Assembly: GCA_902806575.1 (NCBI GenBank) | Contig: CADCXD010000005.1 | Span: 3,410,001-3,474,000, forward strand | Direction of reading: 5' to 3' | Source: Jackrogersella multiformis | Taxonomy: Eukaryota > Ascomycota > Sordariomycetes > Xylariales > Hypoxylaceae | DNA length: 64,000 nt | Shown: positions 1-11,517 of the stretch, piece by piece | Numbering within the stretch: the stretch's first letter is position 1 | Layout: each line of letters starts with the position of its first letter | Made by a program: the position numbers and the translations under genes | Notes under the pieces: model-generated | The model's database searches: none | Told to the model about the DNA's origin: nothing | Seen by the model: the letters and a program-made list of their open reading frames with translations, nothing else

Positions 1-148
1 TGTCTTTGCCCCCTCTTGTTCTTCGGGATATTGCCAGGACTGTCGTTATATCTCGATGGATGACATGCCGGTTTTTGGCCTCATCTAACTCACCCCGTGC
101 TCTAACCGTCTTGTTACAAACACTAACACCTAGGTCTTTCTACTAAAG
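1..148 (+). other. Intron of the BBP gene (partial)
   Basis: No frame here encodes the expected KH-domain start of BBP, so the window opens inside an intron at least 148 nt long. It contains branch-site-like CTAAC (two copies around 97-126) and pyrimidine stretches, and ends at competing acceptors 133 and 148. Confidence 0.6.
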
Positions 149-1406
149 TTGGTCTACTTATCGGCCCTCGTGGCAACACGCTGAAGAAAATGGAGACAGA
201 ATCAGGGGCTAAGATTGCCATCCGCGGAAAAGGTTCCGTAAAAGAAGGCAAAGGTCGGTCCGATGCTGCCCATGCTAGTAACCAGGAGGAGGATCTACAC
301 TGCTTGATCATGGCAGACACTGAGGAGAAAGTCAACAAGGCCAAGAAATTGATTCACAACGTGATTGAGACTGTAAGTTTTTATTTTTATTTATTTTTTA
401 CAAGCCGCTCTTCCGAACATTTACTAATAACAATACCATAGGCTGCCTCCATTCCCGAGGGTCAAAACGAGCTCAAGAGAAACCAGCTTCGAGAACTAGC
501 CACATTGAACGGTACTCTACGTGACGACGAGAACCAGGCCTGCCAGAACTGTGGACAGATCGGTCATCGCAAGTACGATTGTCCTGAGAAGCAGAACTTC
601 ACAGCCAACATCATCTGCCGAGTTTGTGGCAACGCCGGCCACATGGCTCGAGATTGTCCTGATAGACAGAAGGGTGCTAGTTGGCGCAATGATGGTCCTC
701 CCCGTGCTGCTGGTCGTATTGGTAGCGGAGATGCTGTCGACCGTGAATACGAGGTACGTATCTGTCAGAATGGCCGAACAAGGATAATATCTAACTTTCT
801 CTTCAGCAATTCATGCAAGAACTCGGAGGAGGTTCCAGCGGACCCCCAGCTCGTATCGAAGCCGGTCCTGGCTCCTATAACAATGCTGGTGGTGACGCGA
901 AGCCTTGGCAGCGAGGTCCGACAGGCGCTGCTGCTCCATGGCGCTCACGCAACAATGACCAGAACCACGAAGGTGGCGGAAGCGGCGGCGGTGGTGGCGG
1001 CGGTGGCAGCGGCGGCGGCTCAGCTCCTTGGCGTGACCGTCATCGTGGTAATGACAACCATGGAGGCGATTACTATGGAGGCCAAAGTCAAAACTACAAC
1101 GGTGGTTCTTCGGCTCCTGGGGCAGCACCTTGGCATCAAGCTGCTGCTGCTGCCGGACAACAACAGCAGTATTCCGGCTATCCCGGCTATTCGGGCTACG
1201 GCGCAGCTCCTGGCATGGGGCCACCTCCAGGTCTTGCTCCACCAGGTGGTTCTCTCGGTGCCCCTCCTGGACTGCCACCGGGAAATATCAATGCATTGAT
1301 CCAGCAATATGCCAACGGCGCGGCGCCTCCCCCACCGCCCCCGCCTGCTGGCGAAGCTCCTCCCCCACCCCCCGGTGATCAACCTCCTCCTCCTCCTGGT
1401 GCTTGA
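149..1406 (+). CDS. Branchpoint-bridging protein (BBP/SF1), 3' part
   Basis: Splicing factor that recognises the intron branchpoint sequence in the nucleus during early spliceosome assembly. Visible exons are 149-372, 442-753 and 807-1406; the 5' exons lie outside the window and bases 1-148 read as intron. The first visible exon carries the KH/QUA2 core (GLLIGPRGNTLKK, then KIAIRGKGSVKEG). The second carries two CCHC zinc knuckles (CQNCGQIGHRKYDC and CRVCGNAGHMARDC). The last encodes a Gly-rich and Pro-rich tail ending in runs of prolines, as in fungal BBP. Introns 373-441 and 754-806 have GTAAGT/GTACGT donors. The upstream acceptor is probably AG at 147-148, giving V-G-L-L; an AG at 132-133 is a 15-nt in-frame alternative. 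Family assignment is very secure; the 5' border is less so. The gene is usually called BBP or MSL5 in yeasts. Confidence 0.93.
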
Positions 1407-2423
1407 GCGTGGGGAGCATACGGATCGACCAAGCTATTTCAATACTAACTTGCCAGAATTGGCCGCGCCGTATGCATTTCGGGTTGTCACGTCCTGCTAA
1501 CGATTCTACCGTTGCATATTGATTCTGACCTTAGTGCTAACCATTTTCGTACGTATTGCTTCAGGTTCGTGCTGACTTTTGACACCTATGAGCTCAAGGA
1601 ATACGAACCTGTAATTTCAAGGTTACGAGTAGGGGGACCACGCGATTGTATCATAGGACTAACTAGGTAGACAGCAATGGGGATGTTATTGGTAATATTT
1701 CCTACTCGTGGAATTTATATGTAATACGTGTCTCGTAGTGATGTTTCTATTTAGTAAACTAATACCGTATCCTAATCGGTGTTGGATACCTATCTCCTAT
1801 GCTTAGGAAGTAGATATTCTACTTATCTGGTAATATTAAAGATTATACCGAGGTACCTGCATGTTGGCATATGTAGGTGCTAGCAGGGGTTTTTCTTGGG
1901 AGCTTGGGCCAACCCTAACCCCCGCACTGATTACCTACCAGGTAGGTATCCATGCTGCTATGTAATGTCGTAAGCTGCAACTTCCAATGGAGGTTTCCCT
2001 TTCAACATTTTCCCAAGACCGTTACCACCTGCAGTTACGTCAGAGTTAGAGTTCGCGACCTTTCAAGAGGCAGTCGTCACCTACCAAAGATGGCTCAAAG
2101 GATGCTTATGATATTTAACTCTGAAAGGAACTTCTAAGAAACTTGTTAAAGTAAACATCAATATACCATATACCCTCAATTATACCGACCTAATTAACAT
2201 ATGTAGTATCTATACCTCTACGTGTGCCCTTGTTACCTTAGTATTATTGTGCTCTCGACTCTTGGGATGTTTTGTCACCATCCCCACCTACAGCTTTTAT
2301 AACTCTCTTTTCACTGGTTCTCGCCTGTTCCATTCACGCTGCAGCCCTACCGTTCTGGCTTTATCCGATCCCTACAGGTAAACTTGACAGAACCTGACAG
2401 CAAGCCTGCGAGGCCAGCCAATC
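1407..2423. other. Intergenic: BBP 3' UTR and Pff1 promoter
   Basis: No convincing gene. The first several hundred bases are AT-rich and fit a 3' UTR with terminator. A TATA-like TTTATAA near 2296-2302 lies about 125 bp before the Pff1 ATG and is followed by pyrimidine-rich leader sequence. The short open frame at 1952-2137 has no coding signature. Confidence 0.5.
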
Positions 2424-5400
2424 ATGGCTGTGTCAAACCCGATTGCCTTCAAGCCATTTGCGGTAACGTTCTGGACTACAATCACCTACATCGCACTCCT
2501 CGTTCCGTTGCTCGTCATCCACGAAACCGTTCCGCCTCCTCCAAGTAATCCGACTCTGTACTCCGGTCTCAACCTCACCAAGTCATGGCTTGACTTAACC
2601 GTATTATCGCGCGACTACCACCCGTTCAACAGCCGAAATAATGACTACATCCACGATTGGTTGCTGTTGGAGTTGGAGGATATTAAGAGACGCAACGGGG
2701 CCAACGACTCGAGTGTAGTTGTCCTCGCGGATAATATTTCCAATATCACAACTGCTAACACCATATTTGGACCACCTACTCCCGCCGGTACATATTTCGA
2801 GGGTACAAACGTAATAGTATATATCCGAGGCAAAGATGACCCACGTGGTCAGTGGTGGAAGGACGGCTCCGTATACTCGGACAAGATCGTGGGCAAAGGA
2901 GGCGTGTTGATGAATGCCCATTACGACTCGTAGGTTTCGCTGGGATGCTGTATGATTTGGTTCCGCTAACAAAGAGGTAGCGTTTCTTCTGGATATGGAG
3001 CAACTGATGATGGAATGGGCTGCGTCACTCTGATAGCTTTGGTCGACTACTTTTCCCGACCAGAAAACCAACCCCAGAGAGGTATCGTGGCCTTATTCAA
3101 CAACAATGAAGAGGATGGGCTATGGGGCGCACAAGCCTTCGCCCAGAACCCCCTTCTACCTTTCTGCCACACCTTCTTGAATCTCGAAGGCGCCGGTGCC
3201 GGCGGCCGTGCCATGCTATTCCGCACAACCGATGCTCAGGTCACTAATGCTTATAAGGGTGCTAAGAATCCGTTCGGCACTGTTATTACATCTGACGCAT
3301 TCGGCCTGGGAGCTATACGAAGCAACACCGACTATATAGTTTTCGATGGGGTCTTCGGCTTAAGAGGATTGGACATGGCGTTTTATCGACCTCGTGCTAG
3401 GTATCATACTAACCAGGATGATGTCAAACATGCATCAAGGGCTAGCCTCTGGCATATGCTGAGCAGCTCTCTTCACACGATGCAAAGTCTATCCGGAGAT
3501 ACCGGCCAGACCTTCATTGGGGAGCGTGCAGATGGCGACCGGAAGAAGGTGTGGAATGGTCGAGGGACTGACGGTGTCTGGTTCGACTTGTTTGGAAAAG
3601 GCTTCGCTCTTTTTGACCTGCGAACCTTGTTTGCGTGGTCTCTGACTCTACTGATCGCCACACCTTTAATACTCCTCGGCTTAACATACGTCCTGATACG
3701 TAACGACAAATACTACTTCTTCTCAGCAAGTCGGACTGCTTATGAAGGATCCGAGCTAGACCCAGTTATGCTAGGTGGCCGAAAGGGTCTATTGAGGTTC
3801 CCCTTGGCCTTTATCGTTTCGGGGGCATTGGTTGTTGGATCTGCGTACCTAGTCACCAAAATCAACCCGATGGTCATATACAGCAATGAGTACACCGTGT
3901 AAGTATCGAGCTGTTACTTGACTGAACATTGTGCTAACCTCAAAATACAGATGGGCTATGATGATATCTCTTTTCTATTTCGCCTTCTGGACCATCATGG
4001 CAGGGGCAAACTTTGCCCGGCCTAGTGCTCTCCATCGAGGCTACTCCAATTTTTGGCTATTCACTATTGCGTGGTGTATCCTAGTTGCAGATACCGTTTT
4101 CGAAGACCGCTTTAGAATTGCGGGTGGTTACATATTCGTGTTCTTCCATTCTGCTACGTTTCTTGCTTCTTTCATTTCCCTTTGCGAGCTATTTGCCTTA
4201 CCTACGAAGGCGTCGTTTGCGCAAAGGGTACACGACGAGCACGAAATCAGGGATCATCTCAATGCGGTTCCGCACGTCGACGAACTAGTTTCTCCAAGCC
4301 CTGACGAACTTGGCGACGATAACGACGACGCCGACGACGGAGACGACGAAGTCGAATCGCAGTCTGCGGCAACAGAGACAACACCACTCGTTGGTGGAGG
4401 ATCTGGAAATACCGGTCGAACCACGTTCGCTACCACATACCGGCGTTCTATCTCAGCGATCATAAACAAGGCGACATCAACCGAGAGCAGCAAAGGCCAG
4501 CCGTACGAATACGAGCAACAGTGGTCGAAAAATCTTCCCAGTTGGGTGTGGGCCATCCAGTTCCTTATCCTGGGTCCATTCCTAATCATTACGGCTGGCC
4601 AGAACGGTCTGACATTGGTCGCAGCCGTTGCGCAGACAGGTGCTGATGGGTCGAGCCATCTCGTCCCGTATCTTATCACGGCATTCTTCAGCATCTTTAT
4701 GTTGTTACCAATCACTCCATTTATGCACCGAATCACCCACCATGTGCCAATGACACTACTTACAGTATTCGTTGCAACCTTAATCTACAACCTGGCAGCC
4801 TTCCCCTTCACTGAAGATAGCAGATACAAGATCTATTTCCACCAGACCGTTAACCTTGATACCGGTATCACGAAAGTTAATTACGTTGGTCTACAAGAAT
4901 TTGTTGAGATGACGATTGCCGAGCTGCCATCAGCTATGGGCAAGGACCTCGAGTGTACCACAAAGGGGGGTCTGCGTCCTGGATTAACCACCTGCTCTTA
5001 CGATGGTGCGGATGTGCCGCCCAACGTAGTAAAGACGCATCCCGACGGGATCCCACCAGAAAAGAGTTTTAGTAACTGGCTAGATTTCAATATTACCAGG
5101 GCTGAAGGTGATACGAAGGCCAGGTTTGAGATCAACGCAAGAGAAACCAGGTCGTGCGCAATTACATTCCAGAAGCCTATCTCATCATTTACAGTTCACG
5201 GTAACCCCCCTGATGAGAAGTTTGGTACCATACCAGAAGGAGGTCTAACCAAGATAAAACTTTATCGTCGAGATTGGACTACACAATGGAACGTCGATGT
5301 TCAATGGGAAACGGATACAGATGAGATCACTGGTATCGATGGGCATATTGTATGCGGCTGGGACGACGTCAACACGCCTGGGACAATTCCTGCCTACGAT

Positions 5401-5487
5401 GAGGGACTCGAGTACGCTCCGCGCTGGGTGGCCCTTTCGAAATTGACATCGGGCTTATGCGAAGGAAGCAAAGCGTTCAAGGCGTGA
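2424..5487 (+). CDS. Vacuolar membrane M28-family metalloprotease (Pff1-like)
   Basis: Predicted zinc aminopeptidase-like protease of the vacuolar membrane (PFF1/FXNA-related M28 family). Exons are 2424-2929, 2981-3898 and 3951-5487, giving 986 aa, the usual family length. The N-terminus has one membrane span (about residues 12-32). The luminal protease domain follows with the M28 metal ligands in order: His166 (NAHYDS), Asp178 (GATDDG), the Glu pair 212-213 (NNNEEDG), Glu238 (LNLEGAG) and His311 (RYHTNQDD). Several membrane spans come after about residue 385, interrupted by an acidic loop rich in Asp/Glu, and then a soluble C-terminal domain. Both introns join codons cleanly (S169 is split by the first; GTAGGT and GTAAGT donors). 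All catalytic residues are present, so it is likely active. Substrate is unknown from sequence. Confidence 0.93.
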
Positions 5488-7027
5488 TAGACCAGTGGAA
5501 TTGTATTTACATACCACCGATGGCTCTATATGCATGTGACCGCTTCCGGCCGACGACACGGCATTTATACCCTGCGCCGGCCGGTTTACCTAAACACTGA
5601 CCAAGAACGTCTAATGTTTGGGTGTGGCAGGTAATAAGATAGACAACGAGATACGACGACCGGGTTTGCATCGACGGAGTATGGACATATTGCAATGGTT
5701 GGCGTTTGCTTGTTTGTTTATCATTATTAATAAGGTTGCAGCTTGGTAATGTCACATAACCCTTTTCTCCTTGTTGCAGCGACTTCAAGCGACAATTGTC
5801 CTATCAATCATCCACTATACTGTCCGAGCCAGATGTGTCCGGTGAGTAGCACACGACGTCCCCAGCTGTTCTCGAACCTCCAAGGCCCCTATGAACTAAG
5901 CCGGCACATCTCAGACTCGATAGCTGTTGGTTCGGTTAAGCTGTCATGTTTTACCTTAAGACTTTCTATTTTTTATCTTCTAGAACGATCGACCCAATCA
6001 TTTTCTTTATTAGTCGGCTCTGGACCGTCTCGTTTAGGTGACCTCCGAATTCGAGCGAGTTCACATGTGTTTTCCAGCACCAAGGCGATTACCGATTACT
6101 CAATACCGCAGTAGCGATTCGGTGGCCAGTCGATCATAAGTCTTAACGTAGTATTTTCCTTCAAAATACCCGATCGTGATCTCCAGATTGACAAGGAATA
6201 TTTTTCCATTCTCCAACCAGATACGGGGACTTGCCCCAACAATTTTTATCCTATATTGCATGGGTTGCATTTTGCCTATTTATGAAGAAACGTTGATGTC
6301 GTGGTGGTGGACGCGACAACTCCGGTTCATAGATTCCAGAGTACAGTATAGTCTTTCGGGAGACGCAGACGTTTATCTATCTGTTGTTCTTGTCGTTTCT
6401 CGAAGGGAGTATCGTCATAATGATACAACTTCCTTAATGAAGCCGTGATCGACAGACGTCAAAACGAACCCTCCTGCAGCCTCCCCTAAACTCAATTAAA
6501 CGAATCCAGAAGGTGTCACGGATTTTATGGGAGCAAGGTAAGGGTAGAGTCCTGCAACTTGCCTTATTAGTTTGCTCCCGTTGGCGTACCTTACATTTAC
6601 CACTAGCTGTTTGAGCTTTACGCGGCGCATCTAGGTAAGCGGGTTCGAACATGCAGCGCAGATCATTCCTCCCCCCCTGTCTTTCAGGGACCTGACATCA
6701 GACTGCCATCTCTGGTAATACCGTCAGACCCAATTTTAGAAATACTCCAGCTCACTCGATCGCATATCTATTGCTCACGCCCCTCCTAGTCTGCGTTGGT
6801 TATTACCTGTCCGTTTATCCTGATGTCAGTCAAACAGCTCAGCCTAGCATTACTCGCGCAGCGTCGTACTAATACCTACGACTCTGAAGCGAGCTCGCAT
6901 GAGCACCAACCTTGGAACCGTATCGAAAGCGAAAGGGCCCAAGCCATACAGCAGCCCGTCTTTAAAGAATCCTAAGACCTAAGATCATCACGAACGAGTA
7001 GAAAGCCGAGAACTCGAAGAAGAGAAG
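5488..7027. other. Intergenic, no gene seen (1.5 kb)
   Basis: Open frames at 5743-6114 and 6176-6448 lack family resemblance, splice support or coding composition. The last about 130 bases before 7028 are purine-rich (ending GAAGAAGAGAAG-ATG) and look like the 5' UTR of the secreted-protein gene. A GGTTCGAAC match near 6640 does not fold into a tRNA. Confidence 0.5.
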
Positions 7028-7790
7028 ATGGGAAGCTTCACCTTGCGAACCGCGCTGTGGGCCGCGGCGTCAGCCGCCCTGGGCCTCGCGTACCCGGCCG
7101 CCGCGGCGACGTGCACGACGGGGACGCCCGCCGTCACCGCAGGGTACACCATCAGCTACGCGTCCGCCGTCCCGACCGCGGTCTTCGAGGACGGGTACCA
7201 GCCGGACTTGGCGTGGTCTAAGGACCACGCCGTCGGCACTTATGTGAGTTCTCCTGTTCTCCTTTTCTTCTATTCCCTTCTGGCTTCGGCGTCTCGTGGC
7301 TGGATGCAGGCTGCGGGTATGGATGCCGTGGTGGAGTTCAGACGGCAATGGGGAGAGGAAGCAATAAAGAGAAGTATATTGGTATTGGTATTGGTATTGG
7401 TATTAATCCGCGACGACAGACATTCGGCGTGCCGCCGCCGGTCGAGTCCGGCTTCGCCTACGCCCAGTTCAAGTGCCAGTACTACTGCAACAACGTTCCG
7501 GCCGCCGCTTTCTTCGTCAACTACGCGGGCGACGGAAGCAGTGTCGGGTCGTACTGCACGTGCTTTGATGAGCTGTAAGTCTATATATCTATCTACCTAC
7601 CTATCTATCTATATATCTATCTACTGGGGAAGCCTAGGTGTACTATGTCTATATAGTGCTTCCTAGGGTTGTGAGAAGTAGAGCGAATGCGCTGACGGAA
7701 CGGATCTACAGGTTGCAACCCGAGAGCTTCGTCTCCAACAACCAGTCCCGCGTCGGGGCTTGGAACCATATCTGCGCCGCTCCTAAGTAG
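7028..7790 (+). CDS. Small secreted cysteine-containing protein (PAN/Apple-like)
   Basis: Predicted 149-aa extracellular protein. Exons are 7028-7243, 7420-7574 and 7712-7790. Residues 1-27 form a signal peptide (Leu/Ala-rich core, AAAA before the mature end). The mature part has six cysteines, including FKCQYYC and YCTC, spaced as in small PAN/Apple-like modules of fungal secreted proteins; that assignment is a resemblance only. The introns have GTGAGT and GTAAGT donors; the first contains a GGTATT hexamer repeat and the second CTAT/CTAC tetranucleotide runs. Coding DNA is GC-rich against AT-richer flanks. Role unknown; adhesion, carbohydrate binding or effector activity are all possible. 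Confidence 0.7.
7376..7405 (+). repeat. GGTATT hexamer repeat in intron 1 of the secreted-protein gene
   Basis: About five copies of TTGGTA/GGTATT lie directly before the branch-site-like TATTAAT and the acceptor at 7419. The repeat is intronic and does not encode protein in the proposed model. Confidence 0.7.
7575..7711 (+). repeat. Tetranucleotide-rich intron 2 (CTAT/CTAC)
   Basis: The intron begins GTAAGT and carries a run of CTAT, CTAC and TATC units (about 7580-7622) before the acceptor CTACAG at 7711. It is a likely length-polymorphic microsatellite. Confidence 0.6.
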
Positions 7791-9091
7791 GCGAGAAAGC
7801 TAGCGAGCGAGCGAGCGAGCGCAGGGAGAGGAGTTGTGGGCAGGAGGTTAAGGGGTTAGGTTAGGCGGTTGGTGCGGTGGGACATTAAAAGTTTTTTTTT
7901 GGAGGCGGATAGGTAGGTGTATGGCTATCATGGACTGAGAGCCCTGGGGATGAAAAAATATTTACCGTAACCAGCTCACGCCATCGTTTTACGCTGCAGG
8001 AAGTGAGGTGCTTAGCTTTGGACTGTATATAGGTTAGTTACTTTCACTTGTGAATATTTACTTGTTTTCTTGGTAATACTGTTAATTGTTCAGTATGAAA
8101 ATAGTCAGCTTTTGCTTTTTAAGGGGTTGTCTAGGGGGTTAGGGGTATGTTAGTATGCTTCCTGTGCTACCAGGTCAGTATTGTCATATTTGAAAATCCC
8201 CGGGATCTATGGAGTAAAACATGGAAGCTTCCGTTATAATTACTGACCTAGGTAGGTCTCGCCTAGCTTAGCGCGGCGCAGCATAGCGTCGTAGCGTGGA
8301 CGGTAGCTCTAACCGGTTGTTTGTAAGCCGGACGAATCGGAAAGTGGAAATGTGTCTTGCAGATAATACCGCAGCGAGTCAGATATAACAACTCGCCTTA
8401 CACCCTCGAACCGTATCCTTGGACAAGTAGGATGCGCCATAATAATTTTCAGATATTGATTGATTGGATGTAACCAACACCTGAAACGGAGAGTTAAGGG
8501 GGAGCGCACGCTGTTGGTTGGAAAACGAAAGGCTTATGCTTACTACAGGTTCATATCGTCCTAGTCCTTGCTAGGTTCGGCCCTTCAAAGTAGAGGGATT
8601 TTGATGAAGCGTTTTCAGTTAAATGACTATTAGTTCAAAGAACATTATACTTCTGACAGGAGACAACGATGTGTCCCTCGCTTGAGATGTGGCGTTGTTT
8701 CCTACCATCGTTCGACGCCTGAGCGAGCGGGATACTACAGCCCCTAAGCTAAGAAGTAAATATCAATATGGTTCTAAGCTACGGGGGTTGTTTCCCAAGA
8801 CTGCTAAGATCCAGAATATGGCAACAAGACCTCGAGTCGTGAGAAGACAGTGGAAATTACTACTGTCGAGATTGGGTATTGTTCATGATGTATTAAGCCA
8901 TGGAGCCATTACAGATACGTATCGCGGTCGAGACTGAGCCGCTATACCAGAGCTAGTATCACAGGCCATTCCTAACCGTCTCAGGATGTTCCCCGAAAAT
9001 CAACACCATGCGACTCGGTGTGTACATCCCCAACGCCTCAGCATGAAAGCAATAAGACCAGAGGTATCCTCCCCAAACCCCAATTTTTAGA
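7791..9091. other. Intergenic with GAGC microsatellite
   Basis: Convergent spacer between the secreted-protein gene and the S/T-P-rich gene. A GCGA/GAGC tetranucleotide run sits at about 7797-7822, just after the stop. The rest is AT-richer with no supported gene; the frame at 8689-8937 has no ATG start and no recognisable features. Confidence 0.5.
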
Positions 9092-9811
9092 CTATTTTCC
9101 TTCATCATCCTCCTCCTTAGCCTTCTCCTTCCCCTTCTTCTTCTGCTGCGCGCTCCTCAGCGACGGCGGCGTCGTGCCTAGGGGCTGCGAGTCGTCGCCC
9201 GCGCGGGAGGCGGTGCTAGACTGGAACAGCGCGCTCGCCCGCCGGTGCGTAGGGTTCGTCGGCGACATCCTGACCTCGGAGGCTCGGTCCAGCAGGCGGT
9301 GGCTGCGCCGTCGCTCGCGCCCCGGCATCTCGTCGCCGGTAGCCAGGGCCTGGGCTGGCGTCTCGGGGGCCGGCCGCTCGCCAGCTAGCACCGAGCTGCA
9401 GAAGGTGCTGGTGACCGAGGAGGAGAAGGCGCTGGCCCGGGCGGGCGTGACGAGGGGGGAGCCGGGGAGCTCCGGGGGCGCTCTGGCCGCGCGAGAGAGC
9501 GATATGCGGGGGCCCTGCGGCCGGTCGGCGAGGCGCGAGCGCGGCGCCATGCCCGGCGTGGGGAGCAGCTGCGACGCGGCGCTGTGGGCCGACGAGGTCG
9601 AGGACGCGCGCGAGCCCCGCGGCGTCTGGATGTACTCCCCGCGCACCGGCGAGCCGGTCGGCGTGCGCGACGGGCCGCCGGTCGATGGGCTGAGGCTTGG
9701 GTTCCTTGCGCCGGCTGCGGGGGACGCGTCGGGCATGGGCGTGTCGAGGCTGCTGAGGCGGGATGGCGTGCCGGAGGGGGAGGCGGGGTTGGGCTTCGAT
9801 GGGGTTCCCAT
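9092..9811 (-). CDS. Disordered S/T-P-rich protein, function unknown
   Basis: A 239-aa intronless frame. I do not recognise the family. The protein is almost wholly low-complexity: many Ser-Pro and Thr-Pro dipeptides (GTPSRL, SPTNP, TPTGSP), which are candidate proline-directed or CDK sites, with Arg-rich patches (RERRRSHR). It ends in a charged Lys/Glu/Asp tail (QQKKKGKEKAKEEDDEGK). Composition suggests a nuclear, phospho-regulated, intrinsically disordered protein (inference). The opposite strand also has a long open frame (9018-10013), but its residues show no pattern and it has no leader. The minus-strand frame is preceded by a CA-rich leader typical of fungal 5' UTRs, so I prefer it. Confidence 0.6.
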   Translation of the reverse strand: MGTPSKPNPASPSGTPSRLSSLDTPMPDASPAAGARNPSLSPSTGGPSRTPTGSPVRGEYIQTPRGSRASSTSSAHSAASQLLPTPGMAPRSRLADRPQGPRISLSRAARAPPELPGSPLVTPARASAFSSSVTSTFCSSVLAGERPAPETPAQALATGDEMPGRERRRSHRLLDRASEVRMSPTNPTHRRASALFQSSTASRAGDDSQPLGTTPPSLRSAQQKKKGKEKAKEEDDEGK

Positions 9812-9861
9812 GGTGGGTGAGTGGTGCTGGGGCTATGATAGGGGTTTTCGTAGAGATGTGT

Positions 9862-9902
9862 TGATGTTGGTGGTGGTGGTGGCGGTGGTGGTGTGGTGTG
9901 GA
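9862..9902. repeat. GGT trinucleotide run (ACC in the leader of the minus-strand gene)
   Basis: GGT units interrupted by GCG and TGT lie about 50-90 bp upstream of the ATG at 9811, within the probable 5' UTR of the S/T-P-rich gene. Confidence 0.6.
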
Positions 9903-11394
9903 AATGAAAAAGTCTATTTGGATAAATTCCTGGTTCTTGAGTTGTTGGTGGATGAACGAGGAGGAGTGCTGGTAGATAGGATGGTGGGGGACTACAACAT
10001 GGGATGCAAATAAATAATACGTGACTTGGTTTCCCACGAGATAAAAAATATACTTTCCGCTGGTTTCTGTAGCTGCGTTTTGTTTGTCACTTGACGCTGG
10101 CAATGTGCTGTAACCTAATGGGTGATTCATTGCTTAATTCATTGTGCTCAAGTTTGTCGATATACACGCTACTACGACGCGCATTGTTGGCACTATTAAT
10201 GGTAACTATGATAAATGTAGCAAATTATTCCGTGGGAAGTAATAGCAAATGTGATATTAAGGTGTACGGTAGGCAATCAATACAATAGGAGGTAGGTACC
10301 TTGATGATATTGTAATCTACCTAGGTATGCTTTGAAGTGCTCTTGGTATGTCATATCGAGAGATTTAGCCATGCTCTCTCTATTTAGGTGGTTTTATATA
10401 TTTATCGTTACTATGATACATATTCCATCCTCGGCAATACCAGAGCCTGCTTTACATAATACTATGCATGCTGAACATTGACCGTTTCATTGAATTCCTT
10501 TGTTTCCATGGTTTGTTTCGCTATGAGCCAAAATATGTGTGTTTCTCAAGTTTAATATTAGTTTTTACTTGAATAATGCACTTAGGTTAGTTAGACATGT
10601 TAAGTTAAATTTCTCCGTATATGAGCTACATGGTAGAGCCCGGGAAGGTATAATATATCATAACATTTAACTTAACTTCGAATTGACTGTCTATTAAAAT
10701 ATCGTAATAGAATATCTAATTAGTAAGGTATAACCGCTGTATACACCTTAGGAAATTTAACCTCAAGTATAACTAACTAGGTTAAAGGCTTATAACGATA
10801 ATATGCGATATAGCACAGTCCCACAAAAAACTCTCACTATGCTCCCGAAATAGCTATAATAAGCCCTTTCCATAAACCTGATTGGTCCTCGCATTTTTCT
10901 ATTTTAAATATAGTAACCAATCATGTTTAACGAAAACTAGTTAGCTATAGGACTTCGTAATTCTCTCTTACGGTGACCTCCACATGATTGAATACTATAG
11001 CTATTAACGTTCATTCGCCGAGAATTAGTTACGCCGTATTTCGATATGAAAATCCCGTAGGATCAGACCATGCCTCCTCCTTTTAGGGTCTTACGTTGTG
11101 AGCTCATCGTGATTCACACCAATCAGATGAGGGGATCTTCCCTTCCCCTTCCGCCACTAGTCACCAGCCATAAGCTTACCGCCACGCAACACCGCTCGAG
11201 ACTTCCATCCATACCTTCCCTCCGAACGTGCTCGGCCCTTACACGCGACTTCCATGCTTATCGTTCTGATTTGCGGCTGGTTCGGGTAAGAATTAGCTTA
11301 TTTGATATGGGGTGGCGGTGAAACGGCGCCGGCGAACTTTGAAGATGGAAATGACCAAGGCAGCTGCCGATCAGTCCATCGTGATATTTCTTAG
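9903..11394. other. AT-rich intergenic DNA, possibly decayed
   Basis: No gene. From about 10,280 to 11,050 the sequence is strongly AT-rich with many TpA steps, as in DNA degraded by repeat-induced point mutation, though no parent element is recognisable. A perfect 12-bp inverted repeat (GTTAAGTTAAAT at 10599-10610; its complement at 10665-10676) lies within it. Confidence 0.45.
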
Positions 11395-11406
11395 GTATTA
11401 TAAAGG
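11395..11406 (+). promoter_or_regulatory. TATA box of the secreted-protein gene
   Basis: GTATTATAAAGG lies about 115 bp upstream of the ATG at 11518 and is followed by a leader with CT- and CA-rich segments, a normal arrangement for a strongly expressed ascomycete gene. Confidence 0.5.
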
Positions 11407-11517
11407 AAGGACAGAGAGAAAATATACATATTATTCTTTTAACCTTTTACTGATATCAGCAAAGTTCAACACCGCCTCTCAACTTCAGACACCAAATTCA
11501 ACTCGTTTTACTCCATC

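Noticed and set aside
811..1382. Frames overlapping the BBP Pro/Gly-rich tail
   Set aside because: Out-of-frame readings of low-complexity coding repeats.
5743..6448. Two plus-strand frames (123 and 90 codons)
   Set aside because: No recognisable domain, splice signals or coding composition.
6600..6670. GGTTCGAAC as a tRNA B-box
   Set aside because: No T-arm pairing, A-box or acceptor stem could be built around it. No tRNA genes were found elsewhere by eye.
9018..10013. Long plus-strand open frame of 331 codons
   Set aside because: Overlaps the S/T-P-rich minus-strand gene. Its composition is patternless, it has no fungal leader, and long frames on several strands are expected in this GC-rich coding DNA.
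9216..10130. Long minus-strand frame with His-rich segment
   Set aside because: The His run is a translation of the ACC/CAC leader repeat; the rest is an out-of-frame copy of the real gene.
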